A stretch of 64,000 nt of DNA, taken from positions 1 to 64,000 of the forward strand of contig JBKECQ010000015.1 in the NCBI GenBank assembly GCA_047974845.1, read 5' to 3'. The DNA is from Aminipila sp047974845 (GTDB lineage: Bacteria; Bacillota; Clostridia; Peptostreptococcales; Anaerovoracaceae). Of the stretch, positions 1 through 8,689 are shown piece after piece (positions within the stretch are counted from its first letter, which is position 1; the number at the start of each line of letters is the position of its first letter). The position numbers and the translations under genes were made by a program. The notes beneath the pieces are model-generated. The model had not been told where the DNA came from, did not search any database, and was given only the letters and a program-made list of their open reading frames with translations.

Positions 1-588
1 CAAATGAAAATGAATTTTAATCTTTTCATGGGATATAATATTCATCAACCACTAACTTTGACAGATAGTCTAACAGCATTAGCACTTCCTGCAAAAAGCC
101 TCGATGCTTCAATTAAAGATGCATTAGAAAAAAGGAATGAAATTCCAGAAGCAAAATATGCCGTTGAAGTTTCTACATTATCCTATAATAACGTTAAGGC
201 ATACCCTCGTTCCTCTGCTACCTATAAAAAAGCTGATCTTTCCGTAAAAATGGCAGAACAGGGTCTAAAGAGTGCTCCTGGTCAAGTTGAGATTGATGTT
301 AGAACAAAATACATGGATATGAAGCAAAAATATGATGCAGTTCAGTCTGGCAAAGTTGCATATGAAAATTCAAAGGAATCATCCAGACTTGGGCAACTTC
401 AATTTGAGAATGGATTTATTACTGTAACTGATTTATCCGGTATAAACTTAGCCACATTTAATGCTGAGCAAGCATATTTTAAATCTATTTTGGATTATAA
501 CCTAGCTGTTCATCAATATGAATTTGCTAGTGGTGTTGGTGTAAAGAGCTCGTCCATCCAAACATCTAGTGATCAATCTAAAGAATAA
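1..588 (+). CDS. TolC-family protein, C-terminal fragment (5' end outside window)
   Basis: The reading frame is open from base 1, so the visible ~195 residues are the C-terminal part of a longer protein. The stretch around LFMGYNIHQPLTLTD, followed by long alpha-helices rich in Lys, Glu, Ala and Gln, resembles the second helical repeat of TolC-family efflux proteins, where an LNxLLGxxLxxPL strand precedes the coiled coil. TolC proteins form export channels in diderm bacteria; related proteins also occur in monoderm Clostridia, where their location is less clear. The C-terminus is Ser/Gln-rich and polar. A strong U-tailed hairpin follows six bases after the stop, so this is the last gene of its operon. 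Family call is from pattern only; the N-terminal signal peptide or lipobox cannot be seen. Confidence 0.7.
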   Translation, partial: QMKMNFNLFMGYNIHQPLTLTDSLTALALPAKSLDASIKDALEKRNEIPEAKYAVEVSTLSYNNVKAYPRSSATYKKADLSVKMAEQGLKSAPGQVEIDVRTKYMDMKQKYDAVQSGKVAYENSKESSRLGQLQFENGFITVTDLSGINLATFNAEQAYFKSILDYNLAVHQYEFASGVGVKSSSIQTSSDQSKE

Positions 589-593
589 TAGTA

Positions 594-637
594 CCTACTC
601 CTGCATGGTTTTAATCCAAGTTAGGAGTAGGTTTTTT
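594..637 (+). terminator. Rho-independent terminator after the TolC-family gene
   Basis: CCTACTCCT at 594-602 pairs perfectly with AGGAGTAGG at 623-631 and is followed by a run of six T. It ends the transcript entering from the left edge. Confidence 0.85.
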
Positions 638-704
638 ATTTAACTTAATTGTATAATGTAATAAATCAGAGCATTTAATTTCATGCTTCGTCAGTTTAAC
701 AGCG

Positions 705-733
705 TTGCTATTTTTTATTTTTTGGGATATAAT
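705..733 (+). promoter_or_regulatory. sigma-A type promoter for the O-antigen ligase-like gene
   Basis: TTGCTA (705-710), a 17 bp spacer and a consensus TATAAT (728-733) lie about 50 bp upstream of the gene at 781. A second TATAAT-like word follows near 750. The gene has its own promoter, separate from the opposing glycan operon. Confidence 0.6.
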
Positions 734-780
734 GATAAGGTTTATAAGTATAATAAATTTAATTTTTGGGGGGTTTGTAA

Positions 781-2763
781 ATGGCAAAGAAAAATACAAC
801 GGGGCAAAAAAATGTTAAAAGTAAAATAAAAACTATTGATGCAATAGAATCCATAAAAAATAGTGGATATTCTTTTTCTATGAGTATGTCCCCAAAGATT
901 GACGAGGGCTTACATTGGTTTCAAATGTTGCCAATTGCTTTTTTTACAGCCTTCATCATAATCATCGTAAGGCTTTATCAATATAATAGGCCTATGAGTC
1001 AATTCTACTGGACCAATGGCGGTAATGATCTTGTAGAATTCTTTAGCTACTATAAAATGTCAGCAATTATAATCTGCTCTGTTTTTGCAATATTAATAAT
1101 CATGTACCGAGTATTTTGTCAATCATTAGCTATTAAACGATCAATACTCTATATTCCAATATTAATTTATTCTTTGTTTGTTTTATTATCTTATTTAATG
1201 TCTGACTATAAAGAATTTGCTTTATTTGGTTTTAACGATAGGTTTGAAGGGACAATCCCCCTTATCTTTTATATGATTATGCTCTTTTACATTATAAATA
1301 CTGTGAACGATGAAAAAAGTGTTAAATGGGTTATATATCCAACTGCTATTTCAAGCCTTTTATTATGCCTATTAGGTGTTTCTCAATCATTAGGAAAAGA
1401 TTTTTTCCAAACAACATTAGGGAAAAAGCTTATAACACCAAGCTGGTTTTGGAGTAATTTAGACACTTTACAATTTACTTTTAAGGATGGAGAAATATAT
1501 CAAACAGTATATAATATTAATTATGTTTCATTTTACTTGACCCTACTTATTCCGCTTTTCGGGTTATTATTTATACACTATACGCAATTTGGTAAAGGTC
1601 AACAAACAATTAATAAAGTAGTCTGGGGATTTCTGTTCGCACTAACCATGTACAATTTGATTGGGTCAAAATCCTCTGGAGGGTTCTTAGGAATGGCAGT
1701 AGTTATTTTAATTGCTATACTGCTACTAAATAAAACCATTATAAGTTGGTGGAAGCCAATTACTATGCTTTTAACAATTACCATATTAGTAGGTGGACTT
1801 ACTTATGAAAGATGGCTACCAGAAATCAGTGGCGCAATTAGTAGTGTCCTGGGAATCGAGCGAAGTTCTACATTTGACGACTCTAGTATGAAAGAATTTT
1901 CCTCTTTAGATGAAAGTACTCCCAATCAGAATAAAGGAATTATTGATTATATTGAAACATCAGGAAATAACGTAATATTTAGCTATAATGGCAATAAGAT
2001 TACTTTTACAACTTATCCTAATAACCCCAAGGCTGTTAAACTAACTGATGCCTCTGGAAAAGATTTAGACATAGCTCCTACAGATGAAAAAGCTAATATT
2101 TTCACTATTTTAGATGAACGATTTCCCAACATAACCTTAGGCCCTGTTAAAGACTCCGCCGGCATTAATTATCTTATTATAAAAACTGACAATCAGGAGT
2201 GGCCTTTTGCAATTATGGAAGGTTATGATGTTAGATATAGAAATGATTTAGGTAAGCTAATGCCACTTAAAAAAATTCCTGCTATTGGATGGGAAGATAA
2301 TCAGGGTTTTGGTTCAGGAAGAGGATATATATGGTCCAGAACAATACCAATGATGAAAGATACATTTTTTATTGGTCGTGGAGCTGATACTTATTGTATA
2401 TATTTCCCACAAGATGACTACGCTGGAAAGTACAATGCAAATTGGGAAAGTATTAATACAATAGTAGATAAGCCACATAATATGTATATGGGTTCCTGGG
2501 TTGGAACCGGTGGTATTTCAGTACTTGCATTATTAGCATTATGGTTAATTTATATAATTCAAAGCATAAACATTTTTTGGAAAAGAGACTTTAAAAGTTT
2601 TATAGAATATACAGGTCTTGGAATTTTCTTAGGTATATGTGGCTTTCTTATCTCAGGTCTTGTAAATGACTCCACAGTATCGGTAATGCCTATGTTCTAT
2701 GGTTTACTCGGAACCGGTATATCAATCAACATTATGTTAAAAAGAAATAACCATACTAATTAA
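781..2763 (+). CDS. O-antigen ligase/polymerase family membrane protein
   Basis: 660-residue polytopic membrane protein of the O-antigen ligase (Wzy/WaaL-type) family, which joins lipid-linked glycans to each other or to an acceptor on the outer face of the membrane. About ten hydrophobic segments are visible between residues ~50 and 345 and after ~575. The family's large extracytoplasmic loop lies between them (about residues 350-575) and ends in the characteristic KPHNMYMGSWVGTGG motif near residue 564. The loop is unusually long and contains a beta-rich insert (about 385-510). A GGGGGG ribosome binding site precedes the ATG. It faces the fourteen-gene glycan operon tail to tail and is the obvious candidate for its polymerase. 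Ligase versus polymerase cannot be decided from sequence. Confidence 0.85.
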   Translation: MAKKNTTGQKNVKSKIKTIDAIESIKNSGYSFSMSMSPKIDEGLHWFQMLPIAFFTAFIIIIVRLYQYNRPMSQFYWTNGGNDLVEFFSYYKMSAIIICSVFAILIIMYRVFCQSLAIKRSILYIPILIYSLFVLLSYLMSDYKEFALFGFNDRFEGTIPLIFYMIMLFYIINTVNDEKSVKWVIYPTAISSLLLCLLGVSQSLGKDFFQTTLGKKLITPSWFWSNLDTLQFTFKDGEIYQTVYNINYVSFYLTLLIPLFGLLFIHYTQFGKGQQTINKVVWGFLFALTMYNLIGSKSSGGFLGMAVVILIAILLLNKTIISWWKPITMLLTITILVGGLTYERWLPEISGAISSVLGIERSSTFDDSSMKEFSSLDESTPNQNKGIIDYIETSGNNVIFSYNGNKITFTTYPNNPKAVKLTDASGKDLDIAPTDEKANIFTILDERFPNITLGPVKDSAGINYLIIKTDNQEWPFAIMEGYDVRYRNDLGKLMPLKKIPAIGWEDNQGFGSGRGYIWSRTIPMMKDTFFIGRGADTYCIYFPQDDYAGKYNANWESINTIVDKPHNMYMGSWVGTGGISVLALLALWLIYIIQSINIFWKRDFKSFIEYTGLGIFLGICGFLISGLVNDSTVSVMPMFYGLLGTGISINIMLKRNNHTN

Positions 2764-2775
2764 ATATAGATATGT

Positions 2776-2803
2776 AAAAAGACCTTTTTGTAAAGGTCTT
2801 TTT
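2776..2803. terminator. Bidirectional terminator between convergent glycan genes
   Basis: GACCTTT (2781-2787) and AAAGGTC (2792-2798) form a stem with a four-base loop, flanked by A5 on the left and T5 on the right, so it can end both the rightward polymerase transcript and the leftward glycan operon. Confidence 0.8.
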
Positions 2804-2810
2804 AGTTTAA

Positions 2811-4004
2811 TTACTTTATGTTTTTTAATTGTATTTCCTTAATGGTATTACAAATATATATTACATCCTCTTCTTCTAAGCTAGTTGAACATGGCACGTT
2901 TATTATATTGTTTGCATAGTGAATAGCGTTTTCTATTTTGTAACTCCGTGCCCCCATATATGGCTTTAAAGTGTGTATTAGTTTCCAAATTGGTCTACAC
3001 TGTATACCCTTACTAATTAATTCATTCATTAGGCTATTTCGATCAATGCCAAACTTTTCATTATCAATATAGATGGAATAAAACCAATGGTTAGACCTAA
3101 TATCAGAAACAAATGGTAAGACTTCAGCCCCCACAACAGAATTTAATTCTTCTTTATATCTATTATAGTTTAATATTTTTGTGGTTATAAAGCTCTCTAA
3201 TTTTTCAATCTGACTTACTCCCAATGCCGCTTGGATATTTAGCATCCTATAATTATATCCAACTTCACCATGCACAAAAAATAAAGCTTCCTCGGGGTTT
3301 GTTTCCTTTGCTGTTATTGTTAAATATCGGGCTCTATCCAAATACTTTTGGTTTTGAGAAACAATCATCCCCCCTCCTCCAGTAGTTATTATTTTATTTG
3401 CATTAAAAGAATACACTCCCATATCTCCAATCGTTCCAGCAAACATTCCTTTATATTTGCCTTCAGTATAATATGAGCCTAAAGCTTCAGTTGCATCTTC
3501 TAAAACCCTAAGATTGTACTTTTCAGCAAGCAACATCAACTTTTCCATATCCACCATATTACCAAAGATATGGACCGCTACAAGTGCCTTAATTACCTTC
3601 CCTGTTGCGTTATTTACTAAGTTATGTCCATTAAATGAACATTCCTGTTCACAAAATTCCTTAACCCTGTCAATATCCATGCACAGAGACTCATCACAGT
3701 CAATAAAGATTGGATCTGCACCTAAATATTTTACCGGATTTACGGCAGCTACGAAAGTAAGCGTTGGAACAATAACTTCATCACCGGCTTCTACACCAAA
3801 TATTCTAAGCGCCACATGGAGCCCTGCTGTTCCACTTTGAGCAGAAACGGCATCTTTTGTCCCAACATATTTTGCAATTTGTTTTTCAAATTCTGCAATA
3901 AATCTTCCACCCGTTGAGACCCATCCGGTCTCAATGCATTCCCTCAAGTTGTCGACTATTTCTATATCTAAGTTCGGTACACTTAGCTGTATTTGTTTGT
4001 CCAT
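2811..4004 (-). CDS. LegC-type DegT/DnrJ/EryC1/StrS sugar aminotransferase
   Basis: 397-residue PLP-dependent aminotransferase of the DegT/DnrJ/EryC1/StrS family, which converts a nucleotide-linked keto-sugar to an amino-sugar. The PLP lysine is K204 in FNANKIITTGGGGM, with the supporting Asp at 170 (LEDATEALGSYY). The opening SVPNL, the GWVSTGGRF stretch and the ECSFNG...HIFGN region match the LegC-like subgroup (legionaminic/bacillosamine-type pathways) better than ArnB or PseC. It is the last gene of the leftward operon, nine bases after the HAD gene, and ends at a bidirectional terminator. The substrate is not determined by sequence; no dehydratase of the LegB type is seen nearby. Confidence 0.85.
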   Translation of the reverse strand: MDKQIQLSVPNLDIEIVDNLRECIETGWVSTGGRFIAEFEKQIAKYVGTKDAVSAQSGTAGLHVALRIFGVEAGDEVIVPTLTFVAAVNPVKYLGADPIFIDCDESLCMDIDRVKEFCEQECSFNGHNLVNNATGKVIKALVAVHIFGNMVDMEKLMLLAEKYNLRVLEDATEALGSYYTEGKYKGMFAGTIGDMGVYSFNANKIITTGGGGMIVSQNQKYLDRARYLTITAKETNPEEALFFVHGEVGYNYRMLNIQAALGVSQIEKLESFITTKILNYNRYKEELNSVVGAEVLPFVSDIRSNHWFYSIYIDNEKFGIDRNSLMNELISKGIQCRPIWKLIHTLKPYMGARSYKIENAIHYANNIINVPCSTSLEEEDVIYICNTIKEIQLKNIK

Positions 4005-4013
4005 GTTCTATGC

Positions 4014-4673
4014 TCATCTCCCTATCAACTTAATAATATCCGTTAAAGATTTTACTACATAGGTGCATTCATTTCTGAAAGAAAAATTGTTAACAGAATC
4101 CTCTCTTTCAATAAAAGCCATTTTCATACCTAGTGAATTAGCTAATAAATAATCTCCGTCTGAATCTCCAATGTATATACTCTCTTTTGCTTCAACTCCT
4201 AATGTATCTAAAATGATTTTAGCCCTGCGAATATCAGGTTTCCAAAAATCTCTTCCACATAAATCAGGTATTTCTATAACATCAAATAACTTTTCAATTC
4301 CACTCAATTTTATTTTTTCATTTTGGATATTATAATATCCATTTGTTAGTAATGCTAACTTTATGTCTTGTTTCTTTAATTTTTCTAGTAAATCAATAGA
4401 ATCATTATAAAGTTCAACTATCGGGGCTACATTCCTATATAATTTTACCAATTCTTTAATATCTTCTTTTGTATAAGTGACATTTTCAGACTTTAATAAT
4501 CTCTCAAAAGTGTCATCCCACGATTCATTAAATAAAGAAATTAATTTGTTGCCTGCATCATTGATTCCAAACTTGTCTTTTATATCAGTTTCAATGCCAT
4601 TAAAACATCCATAGATATATTTGCGTTCACTGCTTAAAGTTCCATCAAAATCAAATATTGCAGCCTTTATCAT
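4014..4673 (-). CDS. HAD-superfamily hydrolase (subfamily IA, phosphatase-like)
   Basis: 219-residue haloacid-dehalogenase fold phosphatase. Motif I is FDFDGT with nucleophile D8 and acid/base D10; motif II is LLTNG near residue 110; motif III is IYIGDSDGDYL near residue 165; an alpha-helical cap lies between motifs I and II. Its ATG overlaps the stop of the upstream ATP-grasp gene in an ATGA arrangement, which indicates translational coupling and a shared pathway. In a glycan locus it probably removes phosphate from a sugar or sugar-like intermediate, but the substrate is unknown. Confidence 0.8.
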   Translation of the reverse strand: MIKAAIFDFDGTLSSERKYIYGCFNGIETDIKDKFGINDAGNKLISLFNESWDDTFERLLKSENVTYTKEDIKELVKLYRNVAPIVELYNDSIDLLEKLKKQDIKLALLTNGYYNIQNEKIKLSGIEKLFDVIEIPDLCGRDFWKPDIRRAKIILDTLGVEAKESIYIGDSDGDYLLANSLGMKMAFIEREDSVNNFSFRNECTYVVKSLTDIIKLIGR

Positions 4674-5653
4674 TTCAGATTCCCTTCTTTATCAATAAAA
4701 ACAGCTTGATCAAATCTAACTGCTAATAATCCCTCTTCAAATTTATTTTTATCCTTTAATTGCTCCCCTTGTAGTAATCTATATAGATTTTCACAGCTAT
4801 CAGCTCCGGCTGCAATACTCATAGGTGCCCCCCCTCCAAACCTAGGGTTAATTTCAATAAAAGAAAAATCTTGTTTGTCAAGCATTCCCTGAAGAGTTAT
4901 CTGGCCTACAGGTTTTAATATCTCCAATACACGCTTAACCTCTCTAATAATTAATTCATTTTTCTCCGTTATTCCCTTTAGAATTTCTCCACTCCTTACA
5001 GCAAGTCTTTTTCTTGGAACAATTGTTATGGGCCTACTATTAAAATCGCAAAATGCATCAATAGTATATTCTTCACCCGCTGCAAACTCTTGCAGAATAT
5101 AGTTTGGTATATAATCCATAAAAAAGTCTAATTCTTTTTCGTTGTGTACTTTAAAAGCATTTACACTTGAGCTTCCGTTTAAAGGCTTTATAAACATAGG
5201 AAACTCATAGCTTTTCTTGTTAAGTTCCTCTCTTGTTATATATTGGGGAGCCCTAAAACCATTGTTTCTAAAAAAATCTACAGTTTTGTATTTATCTCTG
5301 CATATATTAATTACTTCCTGTGATGATATAAGTACTTTTGCAGATGTTTTTTTCTCAATTTCTTCTTTAGATATAGATAGTTTTATCAGTTCAGTATCAA
5401 TCGTTGGAACAATCAAGTTAATGTTTTCTCTATTACAAATCTCAATAATTTGCGCAATATAATCAGGATTATCAATTCTACAGATTTTATATTTCTTATC
5501 CGAAAAAAAACAGGCTGGAGCACTCTCACTCGCATCTGCGGTAACAATTGAACCTTTTATGCCTAACCTATCTTTTGCCGCCTTGAAGCATTTAACTAGT
5601 TCTACTCTTCTTCCTGCACTTGTTATTAACATATTAATGTCTGCCATTTGCAT
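4670..5653 (-). CDS. ATP-grasp domain protein (carbamoyl-phosphate-synthase-like ligase)
   Basis: About 327 residues with an N-terminal nucleotide-binding-like domain (MLITSAGRRVELV) and an ATP-grasp domain: the FIKPLNGSSSVN loop, ILQEFAAGEEYTIDAF, and the metal-binding FIEINPRFGGGAP. ATP-grasp enzymes join a carboxylate to an amine or thiol through an acyl-phosphate. The reading frame is open further upstream, but ATG 5653 or 5647 has the only good ribosome binding site (GGGGAG, minus strand) and overlaps the end of the sugar-transferase gene; I chose 5653. Coupling to the HAD phosphatase and proximity to an aminotransferase suggests that an amino acid or acid is linked to an amino sugar. 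This is inference; related proteins are annotated only as ATP-grasp or CarB-like. Confidence 0.75.
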   Translation of the reverse strand: MQMADINMLITSAGRRVELVKCFKAAKDRLGIKGSIVTADASESAPACFFSDKKYKICRIDNPDYIAQIIEICNRENINLIVPTIDTELIKLSISKEEIEKKTSAKVLISSQEVINICRDKYKTVDFFRNNGFRAPQYITREELNKKSYEFPMFIKPLNGSSSVNAFKVHNEKELDFFMDYIPNYILQEFAAGEEYTIDAFCDFNSRPITIVPRKRLAVRSGEILKGITEKNELIIREVKRVLEILKPVGQITLQGMLDKQDFSFIEINPRFGGGAPMSIAAGADSCENLYRLLQGEQLKDKNKFEEGLLAVRFDQAVFIDKEGNLK

Positions 5654-6254
5654 CTTCACTCCCCATAAATTCTTCCATAGTGGCATGTTCAGAAGAACTA
5701 ATACCTTCCTTTTCAAACACTTTAGCAAATGTTTTGAAAAAAATCTTTATATCTAACCATAAACTCCAGTTGTCCACATACCAAACATCTAGTTCAAATT
5801 TCTCTTCCCAGCTAATCGCATTCCTACCATTTATCTGTGCCCATCCGGTCAAACCTGGCCTCACTTCATGGCGCCTTGCTTGATGTTTTGTATATCTGTC
5901 CAAATAGCGAACCAGTAGAGGCCTTGGTCCAATAAAACTCATATCCCCTTTTAAGATATTAAATAGTTCGGGCAGTTCATCTAAACTTGTTTTTCGAAGT
6001 AACTTCCCAAACTGAGTCAGTCTTATCTCATCTGAAAGTAGTTCTCCATTTATATCTTTCTCATCTGTCATGCTTCTAAACTTGTACATTGTAAAAATTT
6101 TTTCGTTTAGCCCTGGCCTTTCTTGCTTGAAAATCGCTGGTGTTCCAAGTTTCATTGTGACCAGAAAATACACAACCACTAAAATTGGCATTAACAAGAT
6201 TATAGCAATAGTAGATACTATTATATCTGTCATCCTTTTTATAATATATTTCAT
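5634..6254 (-). CDS. PglC-type initiating sugar-1-phosphate transferase
   Basis: 206-residue monotopic phosphoglycosyl transferase of the bacterial sugar transferase family. It moves a sugar-1-phosphate from a UDP-sugar to undecaprenyl phosphate, the first membrane step of glycan assembly. One re-entrant/membrane segment (about residues 10-33) is followed by KFRSM, the catalytic Asp-Glu pair D92-E93 in LDELPELFN, and the GDMSFIGPRP and RPGLTGWAQING motifs. The length and the SSEHATMEEFMG tail match the minimal PglC form rather than the longer WbaP/WcaJ form with extra N-terminal helices. PglC enzymes commonly use diacetylbacillosamine or related amino-sugars; the aminotransferase in this operon would fit, but the donor is not proven. 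Confidence 0.88.
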   Translation of the reverse strand: MKYIIKRMTDIIVSTIAIILLMPILVVVYFLVTMKLGTPAIFKQERPGLNEKIFTMYKFRSMTDEKDINGELLSDEIRLTQFGKLLRKTSLDELPELFNILKGDMSFIGPRPLLVRYLDRYTKHQARRHEVRPGLTGWAQINGRNAISWEEKFELDVWYVDNWSLWLDIKIFFKTFAKVFEKEGISSSEHATMEEFMGSEDANGRH

Positions 6255-6271
6255 TTTAAAACCTACTTTAT

Positions 6272-7486
6272 CTAAATTGTTTGTGTATCGTCAGTAAAAT
6301 GTTTAATAATTGTATTATATGCTATCTCCACAGTTAAATACTTCTCAAGATACCTTCTCCCATTATTCCCTTGTGCTTTTAGGGCAGTGGGATTTGCTAA
6401 AAGTTTTAATAGGTTATCCTTATATTTCTGCAAATCTCCTGTAACCGACCATAGCCCCGCTTTAGATTCTTCTAAAATACGTCCGTAATCTGTGTTTTCA
6501 TCAACTGATGCTAATATAGGTAGTCCTGCCTTAAAGTAGCCAGTGGTTTTAGATGGTATATTGGGAATCGTAAATCGCCTATCAAGGTTTATTAATCCAA
6601 GATCACATTGCTTTACCAATCCATCATAGTCTGCCTTTGGTAAGAAATCTTTTAATATCACATTTGATAAATTTTTATCTTTAATCATTTTTTCTATGGT
6701 TGGTTTTTTTATACCCTTCCCTACAATTAAAAAAACTATTTCTTCTACATCCTTGACAGAATTAGCTAATTCTATCAAAAATTCTAGTTCCTGTGGCCAG
6801 CCAATATTCCCACCAAAAATGCATACAAATTTTCCATCTAAACCATACTTGTGTTTGTAGTCTATATTTTCACCCACCAAATCCTCATCTGTCACTTTAC
6901 ACCAGTTTGGCAATAATTCTAGTTTATTCTTATCTACTTCTGGATTATGTTCAAGTACATAATTAATATTTCCTTGACTCATGCACCCTATGTAATCTGC
7001 CACCTTATACATGTATTTTTCTTTTTGTCTAAAGAATTTAAATAGTAACTCATTTCTCATAAGTTCTATATCTTTTGCATTTTGTGGAAATATATCTCTT
7101 AAAATCAAATATCCCTTTGCACCATCCCTTTGCTGTACATATTTCATAACTGGTGCAAATGTAATAGGTGGTGTTGGCATTAAAACAAGCTCAAAATTAA
7201 CAGTACTAAGATATCTTTTTATTTCTTTCTTAAATATTGAACCTAAAGAAATTGTTGTAAGCCCCTTTTCTATAGGATTTACACCAAACATATTTCCTGT
7301 TTTAACATGTAGAATTTTTATCCCCAGTTCTTCAGTTATCCTAGTTTGCCTACCATTTCTTTTTTCATCAATAGCAGCTACATACACATTGTGACCATTA
7401 TCACGAAATTCTTCCATAAGTTCTGTATATAGATTCGGATTTTTTTCAATCTCAGGAGATATAATCATTAAAAAAAGTACATTCAT
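6272..7486 (-). CDS. Glycosyltransferase family 4 protein
   Basis: 404-residue GT-B fold glycosyltransferase, GT4 family (WbuB/PglA-like). The N-terminal domain ends near residue 190; the C-terminal nucleotide-sugar domain has KFVCIFGGNIGWPQ, LIVGKG, and the late region IPSKTTGYFKAGLPILAS, in which the GT4 donor-binding segment normally carries a glutamate. No signal peptide or membrane helix is seen, so it acts on the cytoplasmic face. It sits between the FucNAc synthesis genes and the initiating transferase, so the second sugar of the lipid-linked glycan is a plausible product. The linkage and donor are unknown. Confidence 0.85.
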   Translation of the reverse strand: MNVLFLMIISPEIEKNPNLYTELMEEFRDNGHNVYVAAIDEKRNGRQTRITEELGIKILHVKTGNMFGVNPIEKGLTTISLGSIFKKEIKRYLSTVNFELVLMPTPPITFAPVMKYVQQRDGAKGYLILRDIFPQNAKDIELMRNELLFKFFRQKEKYMYKVADYIGCMSQGNINYVLEHNPEVDKNKLELLPNWCKVTDEDLVGENIDYKHKYGLDGKFVCIFGGNIGWPQELEFLIELANSVKDVEEIVFLIVGKGIKKPTIEKMIKDKNLSNVILKDFLPKADYDGLVKQCDLGLINLDRRFTIPNIPSKTTGYFKAGLPILASVDENTDYGRILEESKAGLWSVTGDLQKYKDNLLKLLANPTALKAQGNNGRRYLEKYLTVEIAYNTIIKHFTDDTQTI

Positions 7487-7516
7487 TTTTATTTCCTATC
7501 GTATAATTGCAATATA

Positions 7517-8644
7517 CTATTTATCCCATATAACCTTATTAATTATCTTTGTGTAACTTTGTATAATCTTTAAAACCTTTGTTCCAACATTTCGATCTTC
7601 ATAATCCCATACACTTTCCATAATCAAATCTTCTTCCCATAAACTTACTGCAAGTTCAATGGATTGTTCTATATCTTCACCCTTAATACCACCAATAACC
7701 ATGGTACCCTTGTCTAACACTTCTGGTCGTTCCGTAGATGTTCTTATCAACACTGCAGGAAACCCCATCATAGCACTCTCCTCAGATAATGTCCCACTAT
7801 CTGATAACACGCAGTATGCACTCATTTGTAATTTGTTATAGTCAAAAAATCCTAAGGGCTTTATATTCTTTACCAGTGAATTAAAAACAAATCCCCTTTC
7901 TAAAATTCTTTTCTCACTTCTTGGGTGGGTAGAATATATTATTGGCATGTTATATTTTTCTGCTATATTATTTATTGCAGTCATTAAAGAGTAAAAGTTT
8001 TCTTCATTATCAACATTTTCTTCTCTATGTGCAGAAAGTAATATATATTTGCCTTCTTCAAGTCCCATTTTTTCTAAAATAGCACTTCCTTCTATTTCAT
8101 CAAAATTAGCTTCAAGAACTTCTCTCATAGGGGAGCCTGTAACAAAAATATGTTCCTTTCTAAAGCCCTCACTTAGCAAGTACCTTCTGCTATGCTCCGT
8201 GTATGGCAAATTTATATCTGAAATGTGATCTACAATCTTTCTATTGATCTCTTCTGGAACATTTTGATCAAAACATCTATTTCCTGCTTCCATATGAAAA
8301 ACTGGGATCTTCAACCTTTTTGCTGAAATAGCACACAGTGCTGAATTTGTATCTCCTAACACAAGCAATGCATCTGGGTTTACTTCTCTCATTATATCAT
8401 AAGATTTGGATATTATGTTTCCCATCGTCTCACCTAAGTGTTTTCCAACGCTATCTAGATAATAGTCTGGCTCCTTTAACTTTAAATCCTCAAAAAACAC
8501 TTTATTAAGAGTGTAATCCCAATTTTGCCCTGTGTGTACAAGTGTGTGTTCAAAATATCTATCACACACTTTAATTACCTCTGAAAGCCTAATTATTTCT
8601 GGTCTTGTTCCTATTACAGTCATTAATTTTAATTTATTAGACAT
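7517..8644 (-). CDS. capG: UDP-N-acetylglucosamine 2-epimerase family protein, CapG/FnlC type
   Basis: 375-residue non-hydrolysing 2-epimerase of the WecB family: GTRPEIIRLSEVI at the N-terminus, HTGQNWD, EAGNRCFDQNVPEEINR, TGSPMREVLE, STHPRSEKR and SDSGTLSEES near the C-terminus. These are the nucleotide and catalytic motifs of the family. WecB itself makes UDP-ManNAc, but the capE and capF genes directly upstream make the UDP-2-acetamido-L-talose substrate of CapG/FnlC, so the expected product is UDP-N-acetyl-L-fucosamine. The GGAAGGG site seven bases before ATG supports the start. The assignment to CapG rather than WecB rests on gene order. Confidence 0.85.
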   Translation of the reverse strand: MSNKLKLMTVIGTRPEIIRLSEVIKVCDRYFEHTLVHTGQNWDYTLNKVFFEDLKLKEPDYYLDSVGKHLGETMGNIISKSYDIMREVNPDALLVLGDTNSALCAISAKRLKIPVFHMEAGNRCFDQNVPEEINRKIVDHISDINLPYTEHSRRYLLSEGFRKEHIFVTGSPMREVLEANFDEIEGSAILEKMGLEEGKYILLSAHREENVDNEENFYSLMTAINNIAEKYNMPIIYSTHPRSEKRILERGFVFNSLVKNIKPLGFFDYNKLQMSAYCVLSDSGTLSEESAMMGFPAVLIRTSTERPEVLDKGTMVIGGIKGEDIEQSIELAVSLWEEDLIMESVWDYEDRNVGTKVLKIIQSYTKIINKVIWDK

Positions 8645-8689
8645 ATAATCGCCCTTCCTATGATTTCACTATTACTCACATTTTGTATT

